NCBI RefSeq assembly: GCF_017742995.1
Contig: NZ_CP072425.1
Span: 682,001 to 746,000 of the forward strand
Reading direction: 5' to 3'
Source: Pseudoalteromonas viridis
GTDB taxonomy: Bacteria > Pseudomonadota > Gammaproteobacteria > Enterobacterales > Alteromonadaceae
DNA length: 64,000 bases
The notes below the pieces were generated by a model. The model ran no database searches, was not told where the DNA came from, and worked only from the letters and a program-made list of their open reading frames with translations. This document shows positions 46,661-58,196 of the stretch, piece by piece. Position 1 is the stretch's first letter; every line of letters begins with the position of its first letter. Position numbers and translations under genes: made by a program.

Positions 46661-47920
46661 TTAGGACGAAGCTAAGTTAATAATTTCTAATGCTTGAGAG
46701 CGTCTATTAAGAGTATTAATTAACTCCTTATTGGGATTATAAAATAAACTTGGTTCATTGAGGTATTCTAAAATTTTCATCTCATCATTTTCAGATACTA
46801 AACCTGTGCCTGTCATTTCGATTAAACTAGCACTTTCAAAACCTTTTCTGACACCAAGAGCAAGAATGGGCGTATTTGAAGCTATATACTCAAAAATCTT
46901 ACCTGTTAACACACCTTTTGCATCATCATCACCAGACTCTAGAAATAATAAAGTATCTGATTGCCTTAAAACATTTAAAATGTACCCTCTTTCTCTATAA
47001 CCGTGAATTTTTACAGCTCCATTTTGAAGTAACTCATTAGCACTACTTTCTATACCATTCATTTTACTTCCAAAAAAATGAACAACTACTTTATCAGACA
47101 GGTTATATTTTTTGATTACATCAAATAAAGGAGTAGGATCCCTTCTACCAGGGTATATCATACCTGCATAAACAATATTGAGCTTTCCCGGTTCAAGCTC
47201 TTCCACTTTTTTACCTGTAACCAAATTATTAAACTCATCAGGGTCAAAACCATTTTGAACAACACTGACGTGCTTCCTAAAATCGACCAGTTGCTCCAAG
47301 TTTTGTTTGAGCCCTTCAGAAATAGTTGTTAAAGCGCTAGCATTCTTTAAAACATACTGTTCAGTACGTTTTTCTATGAACCGCGTTAATTTTGGTCTTT
47401 CCGGAAGATGATTTTGAGACCACAGATCTCTATAATCTGCGATCCATTTTATATTATTTTTTCTAAGCCAGATTGAGACTGCAATATGAACAGAACTTGG
47501 ACCATATGAGCTAATTATAAAATCAAAACCACCATCCTTATCTATTTGCTTTAACTTTCTTACCAAATAAGGAACTGACAATAATGTATAATCTGCAAAA
47601 CCACCAAAAACCCCACGTAACATATTAAAAAATTTATTTTTTTTAGTAGGTACTGTAGAGGTTTTCAAGTCAGATTTTGATTTAATCTTTTTTGAAATGA
47701 ACTTAGGTAAGTAATCCACCTCATATATATCTAAATTGTCATGCTCAATATGCTTTATATCTAAAGGCCCTTCAAAACCATATTTTTTAGTAGTAATCAC
47801 AGTGACTTTATGACCATCTTTAAGCCAATACTTAACCCAATGTAAGGCCCTATATGTAGCTATTGTATTAAACGGAGGGAAGAAGTGACATACAACCAAT
47901 ATATTCTTTTTATTACTCAT
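46661..47920 (-). CDS. Glycosyltransferase, GT4-like (GT-B)
   Basis: The 419 residue product starts with NKKNILVVCHFFPPFNTIAT, the N-terminal GT4 loop. It has ISSYGPSSVHIAVS and WIADYRDLWSQN in the acceptor half and VYAGMIYPGRRDPTPLFD with KIFEYIASNTPILALG in the donor half, where the usual Glu pair is partly present. It resembles WbuB/WcaI-type transferases that use N-acetylated amino sugars. AT-rich; codon use differs from the gene at 47973 upstream. Confidence 0.88.
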   Translation of the reverse strand: MSNKKNILVVCHFFPPFNTIATYRALHWVKYWLKDGHKVTVITTKKYGFEGPLDIKHIEHDNLDIYEVDYLPKFISKKIKSKSDLKTSTVPTKKNKFFNMLRGVFGGFADYTLLSVPYLVRKLKQIDKDGGFDFIISSYGPSSVHIAVSIWLRKNNIKWIADYRDLWSQNHLPERPKLTRFIEKRTEQYVLKNASALTTISEGLKQNLEQLVDFRKHVSVVQNGFDPDEFNNLVTGKKVEELEPGKLNIVYAGMIYPGRRDPTPLFDVIKKYNLSDKVVVHFFGSKMNGIESSANELLQNGAVKIHGYRERGYILNVLRQSDTLLFLESGDDDAKGVLTGKIFEYIASNTPILALGVRKGFESASLIEMTGTGLVSENDEMKILEYLNEPSLFYNPNKELINTLNRRSQALEIINLASS

Positions 47921-47972
47921 AACCTTACTCTAAGTCCGTAAATAGTATTATAAAAAGTACTTTAAAAAACGT

Positions 47973-49133
47973 TTAATCATCAAGCTGCTCAATTACATTA
48001 TTTAGATACTTCGCACTAAAATCATACGTGCAATAACGCTCTACCCACTGAGTCCCTTTGTCCGCCTGCACCTGCAGTAGCTCCATCGGACACTCTAGTG
48101 CTTCCTTCAAATTGCCATATAACTGCCAATAAGGGGTCACCACCCATGCCTCATTCGCACCTTCAAATAACGTCGGCTCTAATTGCCTGTCCGCCGAAGT
48201 CAGAAGCACCGCGTTATTCATCATCGCCTCTACACCAAACACGCCCGGCACCAGCGCATAAAACTCATTCAGTACAATATGCGCCTTCGCAAGCTCTGCC
48301 ATCACCTGGGTATTCGGCACCCCTATCAGCTCAACATACTCAAAGTCATACCCCTCTTCTTGTAGTTGCTTGATAACCGCCCTCACTATCGGCGTACCTT
48401 TAATTATCGGTGAGGATGGGGCGTGCAGTACCACTTTCTTTTCCTGCTTAAACTTCTCCGGCAAATACCGGATCTTGCGCTCATCTGCAAAGTACAAAAA
48501 TGGGTGACACTCTCGCTCTATGTATGCCATTTGATCTGTCGATGGGTTAAAAATCGCGGACGCATATTTGTCTGCCGACTCCCCCAACATCTTTCGGATG
48601 TTTTCTTTAAACTCACTATCAATCCCTTTATGGGATATCGGCTGATAGGTTGTGATAACATCCATATTATGCGCTTTACCAAAGGTATTTAAACGCTTAA
48701 ATGAACGTATATCTGACCCCGTAAAATAGCAAATTACCTCACACCCATGTTTCTTCAGCTTACTAAACTCATAAGCCCTGCCGTCCAGGTGCCTCATCAG
48801 ATAGCCATTTCCGCTGATATAGATGAAAGTCTTATAGCGCACCATCAAATACCCTAACACAACCGGCGAGATTAAGTGCACAAGGGCCCGGCACACCTTA
48901 TATTGACCAAAGTAGTAATCATACTTTTCATCATAATACGGGTTTTTATAGAAATTGACGGTTTTCGCGTTCTTTAAAGCGCCGCCCGCTGAATAAAGTA
49001 TTGAAGCTATTTCTTCAATACCTATCACCACGCCTTCTTTTTGCTTAGGCCCAAATAACCTGAAAAATAGAAAGGAGACATTCAACAGCACTTTTTGCGC
49101 TAAGAAGACTCCCTTTAGCAGCATTAACTTCAC
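47973..49133 (-). CDS. Glycosyltransferase-like protein, unassigned
   Basis: The 386 residue product is soluble with a C-terminal GT-B-like half: VVLHAPSSPIIKGTPIVRAV (donor-half start), VELIGVPNTQVMAELAKAHI and FYALVPGVFGVEAMMNNAVL, where one Glu of the usual pair remains. The N-terminal half has no match that I recognise. It starts with GTG, sharing its G with the WbpG stop (TAGTG), so it is translationally coupled to the amidino block. A transferase for the amidino sugar is a natural guess only. Confidence 0.65.
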   Translation of the reverse strand: MKLMLLKGVFLAQKVLLNVSFLFFRLFGPKQKEGVVIGIEEIASILYSAGGALKNAKTVNFYKNPYYDEKYDYYFGQYKVCRALVHLISPVVLGYLMVRYKTFIYISGNGYLMRHLDGRAYEFSKLKKHGCEVICYFTGSDIRSFKRLNTFGKAHNMDVITTYQPISHKGIDSEFKENIRKMLGESADKYASAIFNPSTDQMAYIERECHPFLYFADERKIRYLPEKFKQEKKVVLHAPSSPIIKGTPIVRAVIKQLQEEGYDFEYVELIGVPNTQVMAELAKAHIVLNEFYALVPGVFGVEAMMNNAVLLTSADRQLEPTLFEGANEAWVVTPYWQLYGNLKEALECPMELLQVQADKGTQWVERYCTYDFSAKYLNNVIEQLDD

Positions 49134-50290
49134 TACTCTTTGTCCTTAATTACTTCATGTGGTAGTGTATATTTGATGTAAAAACTCCACGGAATGAGTC
49201 CCGCTTTTGCCATCACGTAGAAAAAAGGCCTCATCCGTTCAAAGGTCTTTTTGTAGTTCTTGAAGTCTGTATAGTATTTCTTCGGTTGCGTCATGAGCTT
49301 GTCGAACGCTTCGTCACTTAAGTTCAAACGCTTCTTATAATACTCCAACAACCCCTCTTCAATGTGCGGCTCTTCTTTCATCAGCGCCAGCGCTTCTTCG
49401 CGTGTCATACGACCATCACGACAATAAGCTGAATAACCCACTATTCTGAAGTCACTGTTCCAGCGTTTAGGGAAGAAATAACTGTGGAAAAATGCCGCCG
49501 TTCTGTTCTCTAAGTGGTGGCCACCGTACCATGTCCAGCCATAGTCGCGCGTCAGCATCTCTTTCGCCGCTTCCTTATCATAGTCTAAGAAGTAAAGCGG
49601 TCTTATCGATTTGATCTGGTTAAACATCATCCACTTCAACTGCTTTGACAGCCACAAATTCGGGAAGGTTTTCATTGGCACTGAGCCATATTCTTTGTGG
49701 ACACTTTGAATGTATTTCGCATCCATATAAATCCACCCCATCGGCGCCGACCCCTCGGTTCTGAAAGAGTGACCATCAATCTTATACTTAATGCCATACT
49801 TCTCCGCCGCCATATTCATGGTGGTGGCCAGACCGATGTCTGTGGGACATTCAATATCACGCACGCCTGCCTTTAGGAACGACAAAACAATATCATCAAA
49901 CTCTTTTGAATCCACAACGTGCGTATACAAATCAATACCCAGCTTATCTGTCACCGCATGGATGTTTTCAGTCGCAATCGTTGAGTTCCACGTGTTATCA
50001 AAGTGCACTGCCAATAAACGCAGACCATACTTTTTGGTCATCAAATGCATCAGATAAGAGGAGTCACACCCCCCTGAAACACCGATTAACGCATCGTATT
50101 TCTTGCCCTTGCCCGCCGCTTTCATCTCATCAACAAGCTTTTGCAGCTCCTGCTCACCACGCTCATCATTAGGAAATTGCACTTCTAATTCTTCAATCTG
50201 GCGACAGTAGTTACAAATGCCCTCTGAATCAAATGTCGTATTCGGGACCGTTTCGTCATAAATACAACGCTGACAAATTTGCACACTCAT
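49133..50290 (-). CDS. wbpG: N-acetyl sugar amidotransferase, WbpG/PseA-like
   Basis: The 385 residue product has an N-terminal zinc finger (CQRCIYDETVPN, CNYC), an ATP pyrophosphatase loop IGVSGGCDSSYLMH (about 67-80) and a long C-terminal half (YGWTWYGGHHLENR). WbpG in P. aeruginosa, with HisH2 and HisF2, turns the 3-acetamido group of a mannuronic acid into acetamidino. Here the three genes are contiguous (TAA-C-ATG junction with hisF2), so the same reaction is likely. Confidence 0.9.
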   Translation of the reverse strand: MSVQICQRCIYDETVPNTTFDSEGICNYCRQIEELEVQFPNDERGEQELQKLVDEMKAAGKGKKYDALIGVSGGCDSSYLMHLMTKKYGLRLLAVHFDNTWNSTIATENIHAVTDKLGIDLYTHVVDSKEFDDIVLSFLKAGVRDIECPTDIGLATTMNMAAEKYGIKYKIDGHSFRTEGSAPMGWIYMDAKYIQSVHKEYGSVPMKTFPNLWLSKQLKWMMFNQIKSIRPLYFLDYDKEAAKEMLTRDYGWTWYGGHHLENRTAAFFHSYFFPKRWNSDFRIVGYSAYCRDGRMTREEALALMKEEPHIEEGLLEYYKKRLNLSDEAFDKLMTQPKKYYTDFKNYKKTFERMRPFFYVMAKAGLIPWSFYIKYTLPHEVIKDKE

Positions 50291-50291
50291 G

Positions 50292-51062
50292 TTATTTCGT
50301 TCCTAATAATTCTTTTAACTCTTTAAGTTTGGGAAATTTGATTAATACTCCCATCCCTTTCGATTGGAAAACAGCCATGCTCCCCAATGCGACCGCTGAT
50401 GCATGCCCTTGCTGCACCACCGTTTTAATATCTTCTTTACTGCCTGCGCCACCTAGTGCAACCACCGGCACTTGCGTATTATCTGCAAAGTATCTGACCA
50501 AATCACAATCAAATCCTTCCCAGGTGCCTTCTTTGTCAATGTTATTGACGATTATCTCGCCCACACCAATGTCATTTAGCAACGCAATCACTTCATCTAA
50601 ACTTTTTTTGATTCTTTTTTTACCGTTATGAAGATATACCTGCTGAACTTTTCTGAACCGCGAACGCTTAATGTCTAACGTGGCAATGATACTTTGTGCA
50701 CCATAAATTTTGATGGCCTCTTTTACAACCTGAGGATTGTCAAATAACAGCGAACTCACCGATACCTTCTCTACCCCCATGTAAAACAGCTTTCTAAAAT
50801 CTTCGAGCGTCTTCACCCCGCCACCATAGCAAATCGGCATAAAACACTCTGAAACGATTTGCTGAATAAGTTCAAACTGGATTGGCAACGCTTTACTTGA
50901 CGCTCTTATATCAAACAGCACCAATTCATCCACTTCCATTTGGTTATATATTCGACATGAATTCGACGCGTCACCTACATAAACCGGTGACTTAAATTGG
51001 GTCGTCTTTACCAAACCCTGCCCATCTAATAATAGGGCCGGTATGACTCGAGTTCGTAACAT
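50292..51062 (-). CDS. hisF2: HisF2: HisF-like partner of sugar amidotransferase
   Basis: The 256 residue TIM barrel resembles HisF, but the first strand reads IPALLLDGQGLVK where histidine HisF has IPCLDV, so the first catalytic Asp (Asp11 in HisF) is Leu. The second Asp (IATLDIKRS) and the DKEGTWEGFD segment remain. This loss is typical of the HisF2 group that passes ammonia to WbpG-like enzymes. The gene follows hisH2 directly (TAAATG order reversed) and is not part of a his operon. Confidence 0.88.
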   Translation of the reverse strand: MLRTRVIPALLLDGQGLVKTTQFKSPVYVGDASNSCRIYNQMEVDELVLFDIRASSKALPIQFELIQQIVSECFMPICYGGGVKTLEDFRKLFYMGVEKVSVSSLLFDNPQVVKEAIKIYGAQSIIATLDIKRSRFRKVQQVYLHNGKKRIKKSLDEVIALLNDIGVGEIIVNNIDKEGTWEGFDCDLVRYFADNTQVPVVALGGAGSKEDIKTVVQQGHASAVALGSMAVFQSKGMGVLIKFPKLKELKELLGTK

Positions 51063-51713
51063 TTAAATGCTCTCTGCAAAGTTCTTAAGTAGCTGCATAC
51101 CAAACTTATGGCTTTTCTCAGGGTGAAACTGAAACCCCCACACATTCTCTTTGTGTACGGCGCAGACAAAATCATCTCCATAGTGACAGGTCAGTAACTG
51201 ATAGGCTGCTGGTACATCACTGGCATGGTAAGAGTGAACAAAATAAAAGCGCGTTTCATCATCTAACGCTTTTAGCCCATCTAAAATAGGCGCATGCTCT
51301 TTGCAAGGCTGCACAACATTCCAGCCCATATGAGGAATACGTAACCGGCCGGGACCTGTTAACAGCGACGGAGCAACCCCATTGAAGTTGAACTTCTTGA
51401 CATGCCCGGGCACCAAACCCAGCCCTTCTTGCTCACCTTCATCGCTGGTTTTAAACAGCAGCTGCATCCCCAAACAAATCCCCATCAAAGGCGTTTTTCG
51501 CTCTGTCACCGCCTCGATAATCGCCGGCTTTAAACCACTTTCATTCAGCTTTTTAACGCCATTGTCCCAGTGACCCACACCCGGAAATATCAGTTTCTCA
51601 GCTTTTAACACTTCTTCTTTTGTGCTTATGACCTGCACCGGGTGCCCTATATGCTTGATGATATTGACCACTGAGCCGATATTGCCCATCTGGCAATCTA
51701 TTACTGAGATCAT
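51063..51713 (-). CDS. hisH2: HisH2: glutamine amidotransferase subunit for sugar amidation
   Basis: The 216 residue class I glutaminase keeps the catalytic triad: Cys in [11 protein letters not shown] (about 82) and His-Glu in [14 protein letters not shown] (about 198-200). It would release ammonia from glutamine and hand it to HisF2/WbpG. It overlaps the preceding acyltransferase gene by 4 bp (ATGA) and abuts hisF2. No other histidine genes are near, so a role in histidine synthesis is unlikely. Confidence 0.88.
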   Translation of the reverse strand: MISVIDCQMGNIGSVVNIIKHIGHPVQVISTKEEVLKAEKLIFPGVGHWDNGVKKLNESGLKPAIIEAVTERKTPLMGICLGMQLLFKTSDEGEQEGLGLVPGHVKKFNFNGVAPSLLTGPGRLRIPHMGWNVVQPCKEHAPILDGLKALDDETRFYFVHSYHASDVPAAYQLLTCHYGDDFVCAVHKENVWGFQFHPEKSHKFGMQLLKNFAESI

Positions 51714-52237
51714 TCGCTCTCCTGATATTTTAAACTGCTTCCAATCACTTTCGCCGGCGTGCCATATACAACCGTGTTATCCGCAACGTCCCTTGTTACT
51801 AAACTGTTTGCACCAACCACAACATTGTCACCAATCTTGACGCCCTTCACAATGATGCTATTGGGACCGATATAACAATGATCACCGATGGCGGTCGGGG
51901 CCTGCTCTATCCTGGCTTGCCCACCGGTTAACGAGCGACGCACCGTATCATGGGTATAAATTTGTACCCCCGCTGAAATACTACAGTGGGCACCAATTGT
52001 TAAACCGCCACCACTGCCATCCAGTACCGTATTCGGGCCTATCCAGGTATCATTCGCGACTGACACCTCCCCCAAAACCAGGCTACTGTCATAAATGGAA
52101 GTATTCGCGCCAAAGCCTAACAGCTTCGCTTTTTCCCAACGATCTACAACCGTGTCGCCAAATGGCAGGACCCGGTTGTATGTCTGTTTGAAAAACTGAC
52201 TGCGCTCGTTAAAGAAGGCTTTTAATTTATCCAGCAT
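51710..52237 (-). CDS. Hexapeptide-repeat acyltransferase (left-handed beta-helix)
   Basis: The 175 residue product has a helical N-terminus and then hexapeptide coils: the [30 protein letters not shown] and [10 protein letters not shown] segments, with the catalytic-type His in YTHDTV, and a CatB/WbbJ-like end [11 protein letters not shown]. It is likely to N- or O-acetylate a sugar. It overlaps the aminotransferase gene by 11 bp and hisH2 by 4 bp, so it is probably the acyl step after that aminotransferase. Confidence 0.85.
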   Translation of the reverse strand: MLDKLKAFFNERSQFFKQTYNRVLPFGDTVVDRWEKAKLLGFGANTSIYDSSLVLGEVSVANDTWIGPNTVLDGSGGGLTIGAHCSISAGVQIYTHDTVRRSLTGGQARIEQAPTAIGDHCYIGPNSIIVKGVKIGDNVVVGANSLVTRDVADNTVVYGTPAKVIGSSLKYQESE

Positions 52238-53351
52238 GACCTAAAACTTCAGTCAACGCATTCACCACGCGTGTGATATCTTCATCGCACATACCTTCAT
52301 GCAAAGGTAACGCCAGGCCATGCGTATATAAACGCTCACCTTCTGCATAACGCTGTTGGGTGTTGTATGCATGGTCGAACAAGCCAAGTGCACTCATGCT
52401 CTGAGCACCTAAATTCGATTCAACTTGCTTGTCTCTTAACTGCGCAATCACGTCACTCCGGTTAAAGTGCCCTGCCAATACGGTCATATACGTTTGCACG
52501 CTATGCTCCTCAACAATCGTCGGCAAGGTTAACTGACCTTCAGCCACAAGCGGTGCCAGCTGCGCGGTGTATTGATGTGCAAGCGCTCTGCGCTTTGCTA
52601 TCCAGTTATTTAGCTCAGGTAAAATGGCCCGGCCAATGGCACCCTGAAAATTCGTCAGACGATAGTTAAGGCCTACACACTTAAACTCAACGCCCTTGTC
52701 TGTGCGCTGCATACCATGGCTTCTCAATAACATCGCTTTTTCATGCAAAGCACTGTCATTGGTCACCAATGCGCCCCCCTCACCGGTTGTGAGTGTTTTG
52801 CGCGGATGAAATGAGAAACACCCAAACTCTGCTGCCGTGCCCACCATGGTCCCCTGCTCGCTGGCACCTAATGCGCAGGCCGCATCTTCAATCATAAACA
52901 GGCCATGTTGCCGGGCTATCTCTTTGTACGCGTTCAGGTGCGTTGGATTTCCAAACTCCAGCACGGGCATGATGGCTTTGAGTGTCTCTGGCCCCTGCCA
53001 ACCCTCTATGCAGGCTTGCAACTTGTGCGGGTCTAAATTGTATGAGGTGCTATCTACATCAACGATGATTGCCTTAGCCCCTACCGCTTCCACAATGTTC
53101 GCTGTGGCAGTGAAGGTAAAATCAGGCACAATCACAGCATCACCCGGACCAATATTCAGCGCAAGTAACGCCAGATGCAGCGCTACCGTACCATTACTCA
53201 CCACTAACGCATGCTTGACACCTAAAAACTCAGCAAGCTCTTGCTCAAATAAATTACATTCTTCACCATGAACCAGCTGACCGCTGCGAAGAATGTCACC
53301 TACTTTTTCTATTGCAGACTCTGGTATTTGTGGCTGTGATAGTTTAATCAT
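52227..53351 (-). CDS. DegT/DnrJ/EryC1-type sugar aminotransferase
   Basis: The 374 residue PLP enzyme has the family start [19 protein letters not shown], the cofactor Asp in [11 protein letters not shown], and the PLP lysine in [16 protein letters not shown] (about 186). The following [10 protein letters not shown] and [14 protein letters not shown] segments are typical. It transaminates a keto sugar, probably a nucleotide-bound 4-keto sugar. It is flanked by an SDR and an acyltransferase, making a keto-amine-acyl trio separate from the WbpE step. Confidence 0.9.
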   Translation of the reverse strand: MIKLSQPQIPESAIEKVGDILRSGQLVHGEECNLFEQELAEFLGVKHALVVSNGTVALHLALLALNIGPGDAVIVPDFTFTATANIVEAVGAKAIIVDVDSTSYNLDPHKLQACIEGWQGPETLKAIMPVLEFGNPTHLNAYKEIARQHGLFMIEDAACALGASEQGTMVGTAAEFGCFSFHPRKTLTTGEGGALVTNDSALHEKAMLLRSHGMQRTDKGVEFKCVGLNYRLTNFQGAIGRAILPELNNWIAKRRALAHQYTAQLAPLVAEGQLTLPTIVEEHSVQTYMTVLAGHFNRSDVIAQLRDKQVESNLGAQSMSALGLFDHAYNTQQRYAEGERLYTHGLALPLHEGMCDEDITRVVNALTEVLGHAG

Positions 53352-53439
53352 CTTCTAATAGACTCTAAAATGTTGGTGGTACAGAGTTGGAGAGAGTGGG
53401 AGTAAGCAACCGAAACGTTACTTACTCTCTGTGACATCG

Positions 53440-54441
53440 TTATTTCTTGGTAAGAAACATGTCTGGCATTTCTGGCAGGTCGTCCATGTTTCGTGCGATC
53501 CACTCAGCGGTATTCAGCAGACCTTCTTCCAAATCAACTTTGGCTTCGAAGTCGATAAGCTCTTTTGCTTTATCTGTCTTAGGAATACGCAGTTCGATAT
53601 CCGCTGACAGTGCATCTTTAAAGACAATCTTAGATTTTGAATTCAGTACACGACAAATCGTTTCCGCCAAACCAAAAATCGTGGTCACTGCGCGCGCATT
53701 ACCAATGTTAAATGACTCACCCACAGCTTTTGGCATTGACAGCGCTTTCATTAACGCATCCACCATGTCATCCACATAACACCATGCACGAATTTGCGCA
53801 CCGTCTCCAAAGATGTAGATATCTTCGTTCTTCAGTGCTTTACGGATCATGATTGAAATTGCACCTTCACCGATCTGACCTGGACCATAGACGTTGAATG
53901 GACGGAACGTTACTGTCGGCAGGCCGTGCTCTCTGTGATAAGCATGTGTTAAGTGCTCGCCAGCCAGCTTACTGACCGCGTATGTCCAGCGCGCTTCACC
54001 AACCGCACCGGTTGTTGTTGAATCAACTTCATCCACGCGGTATGCACGGCTACCAAACACCTCTGACGTAGAGAACTCCAGGAAACGCTCTACCGTGCCT
54101 GCCTGATGGGCCGCCTCTAGTGCGTTTGCCGTCCCGGTCATGTTCACTGTCATCGTGCGAACAGGGCTTTTTACTGTGTTATCAATCCCTGCAATGGCCG
54201 CTGCATGGATAAAAATCTCTGAGCCTTTCGCCGCTTCAATCAGGTGCGCCTGGTCAAGCACGTTACCTTGTACTAAACGTAAGTTCTCGTGGTTGGCGAA
54301 TGACTGGCTTTTTAACGTATTACGGTCCAGGTTATCATAAGCAACGATTTCGTTATCGTTAACAAGCTTACCAATCAGTGTTGAACCGATGAAGCCTGCA
54401 CCACCGGTGATGAATATTTTCTTACCCTTTAATTCAATCAT
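53440..54441 (-). CDS. Extended SDR epimerase/dehydratase for a nucleotide sugar
   Basis: The 333 residue product has [16 protein letters not shown] (NAD motif), the Ser-rich [11 protein letters not shown] and the catalytic [12 protein letters not shown] (YxxxK). The STSEVFG...[11 protein letters not shown] pattern is like UDP-glucuronate decarboxylases and 4,6-dehydratases rather than GalE. It probably makes the keto sugar used by the aminotransferase at 52227-53351. The exact reaction cannot be told from sequence. Confidence 0.82.
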   Translation of the reverse strand: MIELKGKKIFITGGAGFIGSTLIGKLVNDNEIVAYDNLDRNTLKSQSFANHENLRLVQGNVLDQAHLIEAAKGSEIFIHAAAIAGIDNTVKSPVRTMTVNMTGTANALEAAHQAGTVERFLEFSTSEVFGSRAYRVDEVDSTTTGAVGEARWTYAVSKLAGEHLTHAYHREHGLPTVTFRPFNVYGPGQIGEGAISIMIRKALKNEDIYIFGDGAQIRAWCYVDDMVDALMKALSMPKAVGESFNIGNARAVTTIFGLAETICRVLNSKSKIVFKDALSADIELRIPKTDKAKELIDFEAKVDLEEGLLNTAEWIARNMDDLPEMPDMFLTKK

Positions 54442-54489
54442 TTTCTATGTCTCTTTAAATCACTTTAATTGCTATGTTGCTTAACCTAT

Positions 54490-55554
54490 TTAAAGGTAAC
54501 CATGCATCGGTAGGCTAAACACTGAACTTGCTAAACGTTCCGCAACCGGAAAGTCTCCTTCCTGATAACCCAACGCTTTAAATGCGGTTTGTTGATGCAT
54601 ACACGTACCATAGTAAACCATGGTCGGAATACCTTGTGCCTTATACTTCGCCATGTCTGCATCACGCTCTGCTGACGTCAACGTGTATTGTGCCCAGGAG
54701 CTGACATACCCCTGTGGAACAACCGGCGTTTTGTACGTGTCTTTTAATTCTGCCGTGTACTTCTGCGCTGCTTTGTTGCGATTAATCAACTCTTGCGGGA
54801 AGGCCGCTAGCTTTTCAAGCAAGACTGCCGCCTGAATGGTATCCAGGCGTGAGTTCATGCCAATACGTACGTTATCGTACTTATCTTTCCCTTTACCGTG
54901 TACACGATACGACCTTAACAGCGCGGCATAGTCATCGTTGTCTGTGAATAAGGCACCGCCATCACCATAGCAGCCTAATGGCTTTGCCGGGAAGAAACTG
55001 GTTGTCGCAATATCACCGAATGACCCCGCACGCTGACCATTGATTTCACCACCAAAGCCTTGCGCCGCATCTTCAATGATTTTCAACCCATACTTGTCCG
55101 CGATTTGTCTCAGTGCAGGGTAATCTGCTGGTAAGCCAAACAGGTCCACCGCAATAATCGCCTTTGGCTGTAACTTACCTTCGGCCAGTGTGGCCTCAAT
55201 GCGTTTTTCTAAGTCTGCCGGACAGATGTTGAAGGTGTCTTCATCCGAGTCAACAAAAACAGGGGTCGCCCCCTCGAACGCAATTGTTTCAGCTGTCGCG
55301 AAGAACGTAAAGGTAGGACAAAAAACCGCATCCCCTTCTTTAACATCTAACACCATCAACGCCAACGTCAGTGCATCTGTACCATTGGCACAGCTTATGG
55401 TGTGCTTCACGCCGACATAGTCTGATAACTGCTGCTCCAGCTCTTGCACTTCCGGACCCATGATATAGTGACCATGGTCTAAAACCGCTTGAATTCGCGC
55501 GTCGATTTTGTCTTTTAAGTGCTGATATTGCGCTGCTAAATCTATAAATTGCAT
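54490..55554 (-). CDS. wbpE: UDP-GlcNAc3NA aminotransferase, WbpE-like, with short C-terminus
   Basis: The 354 residue DegT-family enzyme begins MQFIDLAAQYQHLKDKIDAR as WbpE does. The PLP lysine lies in TTSFFPAKPLGCYGDGGA (about 184), and the IEDAAQGFGGE and RIGMNSRLDTIQAAVLL segments match. It transaminates the 3-keto uronic acid made by WbpB. The protein stops at SLPMHGYL, whereas the family continues about 15 residues in a final helix; either this end is naturally short or a small mutation has cut it. Confidence 0.9.
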   Translation of the reverse strand: MQFIDLAAQYQHLKDKIDARIQAVLDHGHYIMGPEVQELEQQLSDYVGVKHTISCANGTDALTLALMVLDVKEGDAVFCPTFTFFATAETIAFEGATPVFVDSDEDTFNICPADLEKRIEATLAEGKLQPKAIIAVDLFGLPADYPALRQIADKYGLKIIEDAAQGFGGEINGQRAGSFGDIATTSFFPAKPLGCYGDGGALFTDNDDYAALLRSYRVHGKGKDKYDNVRIGMNSRLDTIQAAVLLEKLAAFPQELINRNKAAQKYTAELKDTYKTPVVPQGYVSSWAQYTLTSAERDADMAKYKAQGIPTMVYYGTCMHQQTAFKALGYQEGDFPVAERLASSVFSLPMHGYL

Positions 55555-55574
55555 TTAATAATTACTTCTACGAA

Positions 55575-56150
55575 TTATTTAATTGAAACAAAGCCATTTT
55601 CTAAATGATAGTGCTCGCCGGTGTGCTCACAGGTAGCAATGCCATTTCCATCCAGTGGCAAATCGAGTTGTTCACCGTATTTGCTGATCCAGCCAATTTG
55701 TTTAGCAGGTACGCCAACCACCAGGGCAAAGGGTTTTACGTCTTTGTTTATCACCGCACCGGCCCCCACCAGGGAGTATTCACCAATGGTGACACCACAC
55801 ACCACCGTGCAGTTTGCCCCCAGTGTGGCACCGCGCTTAACAAGTGTATCGCGATACTCTGTTTTGCGTTCGATGAACGCACGCGGGTTATACACATTGG
55901 TAAACACCATGCTTGGGCCACAAAACACGTCGTCTTCCAGGTGCACATTGTCGTATACCGACACGTTGTTTTGTACTTTGACGTTGTTACCTATCGTCAC
56001 TTTGTTACCGATAAAAACGTTCTGACCTAAAGAGCAACCTTCACCGATTTGCGCGCCACCACACACGTGCACAAAATGCCATACCCGTGTGTTCGCACCA
56101 ATTTGCGCGCCGTCATCCACAATGGCGCTGTCGTGCACATGGTAACTCAT
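55575..56150 (-). CDS. wbpD: UDP-GlcNAc3NA N-acetyltransferase, WbpD-like
   Basis: The 191 residue left-handed beta-helix protein starts [20 protein letters not shown] and has the coils [28 protein letters not shown], then [17 protein letters not shown] and [17 protein letters not shown], all like WbpD/WlbB. It acetylates the 3-amino group formed by WbpE. It stands between wbpE and wbpB with 3-20 bp gaps, within one transcription unit. Confidence 0.94.
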   Translation of the reverse strand: MSYHVHDSAIVDDGAQIGANTRVWHFVHVCGGAQIGEGCSLGQNVFIGNKVTIGNNVKVQNNVSVYDNVHLEDDVFCGPSMVFTNVYNPRAFIERKTEYRDTLVKRGATLGANCTVVCGVTIGEYSLVGAGAVINKDVKPFALVVGVPAKQIGWISKYGEQLDLPLDGNGIATCEHTGEHYHLENGFVSIK

Positions 56151-56153
56151 GAA

Positions 56154-58191
<2,038 letters not shown>

Positions 58192-58196
58192 AGCGA

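Noticed and set aside
50292..51713. hisF-hisH as histidine biosynthesis genes
   Set aside because: No other his gene is nearby, the HisF first catalytic Asp is Leu, and wbpG follows directly; they fit the sugar amidation set.
55605..56030. Plus-strand open frames of 134-141 residues inside wbpD
   Set aside because: Two overlapping frames antisense to the hexapeptide repeats; repeats of this kind commonly give long antisense frames.
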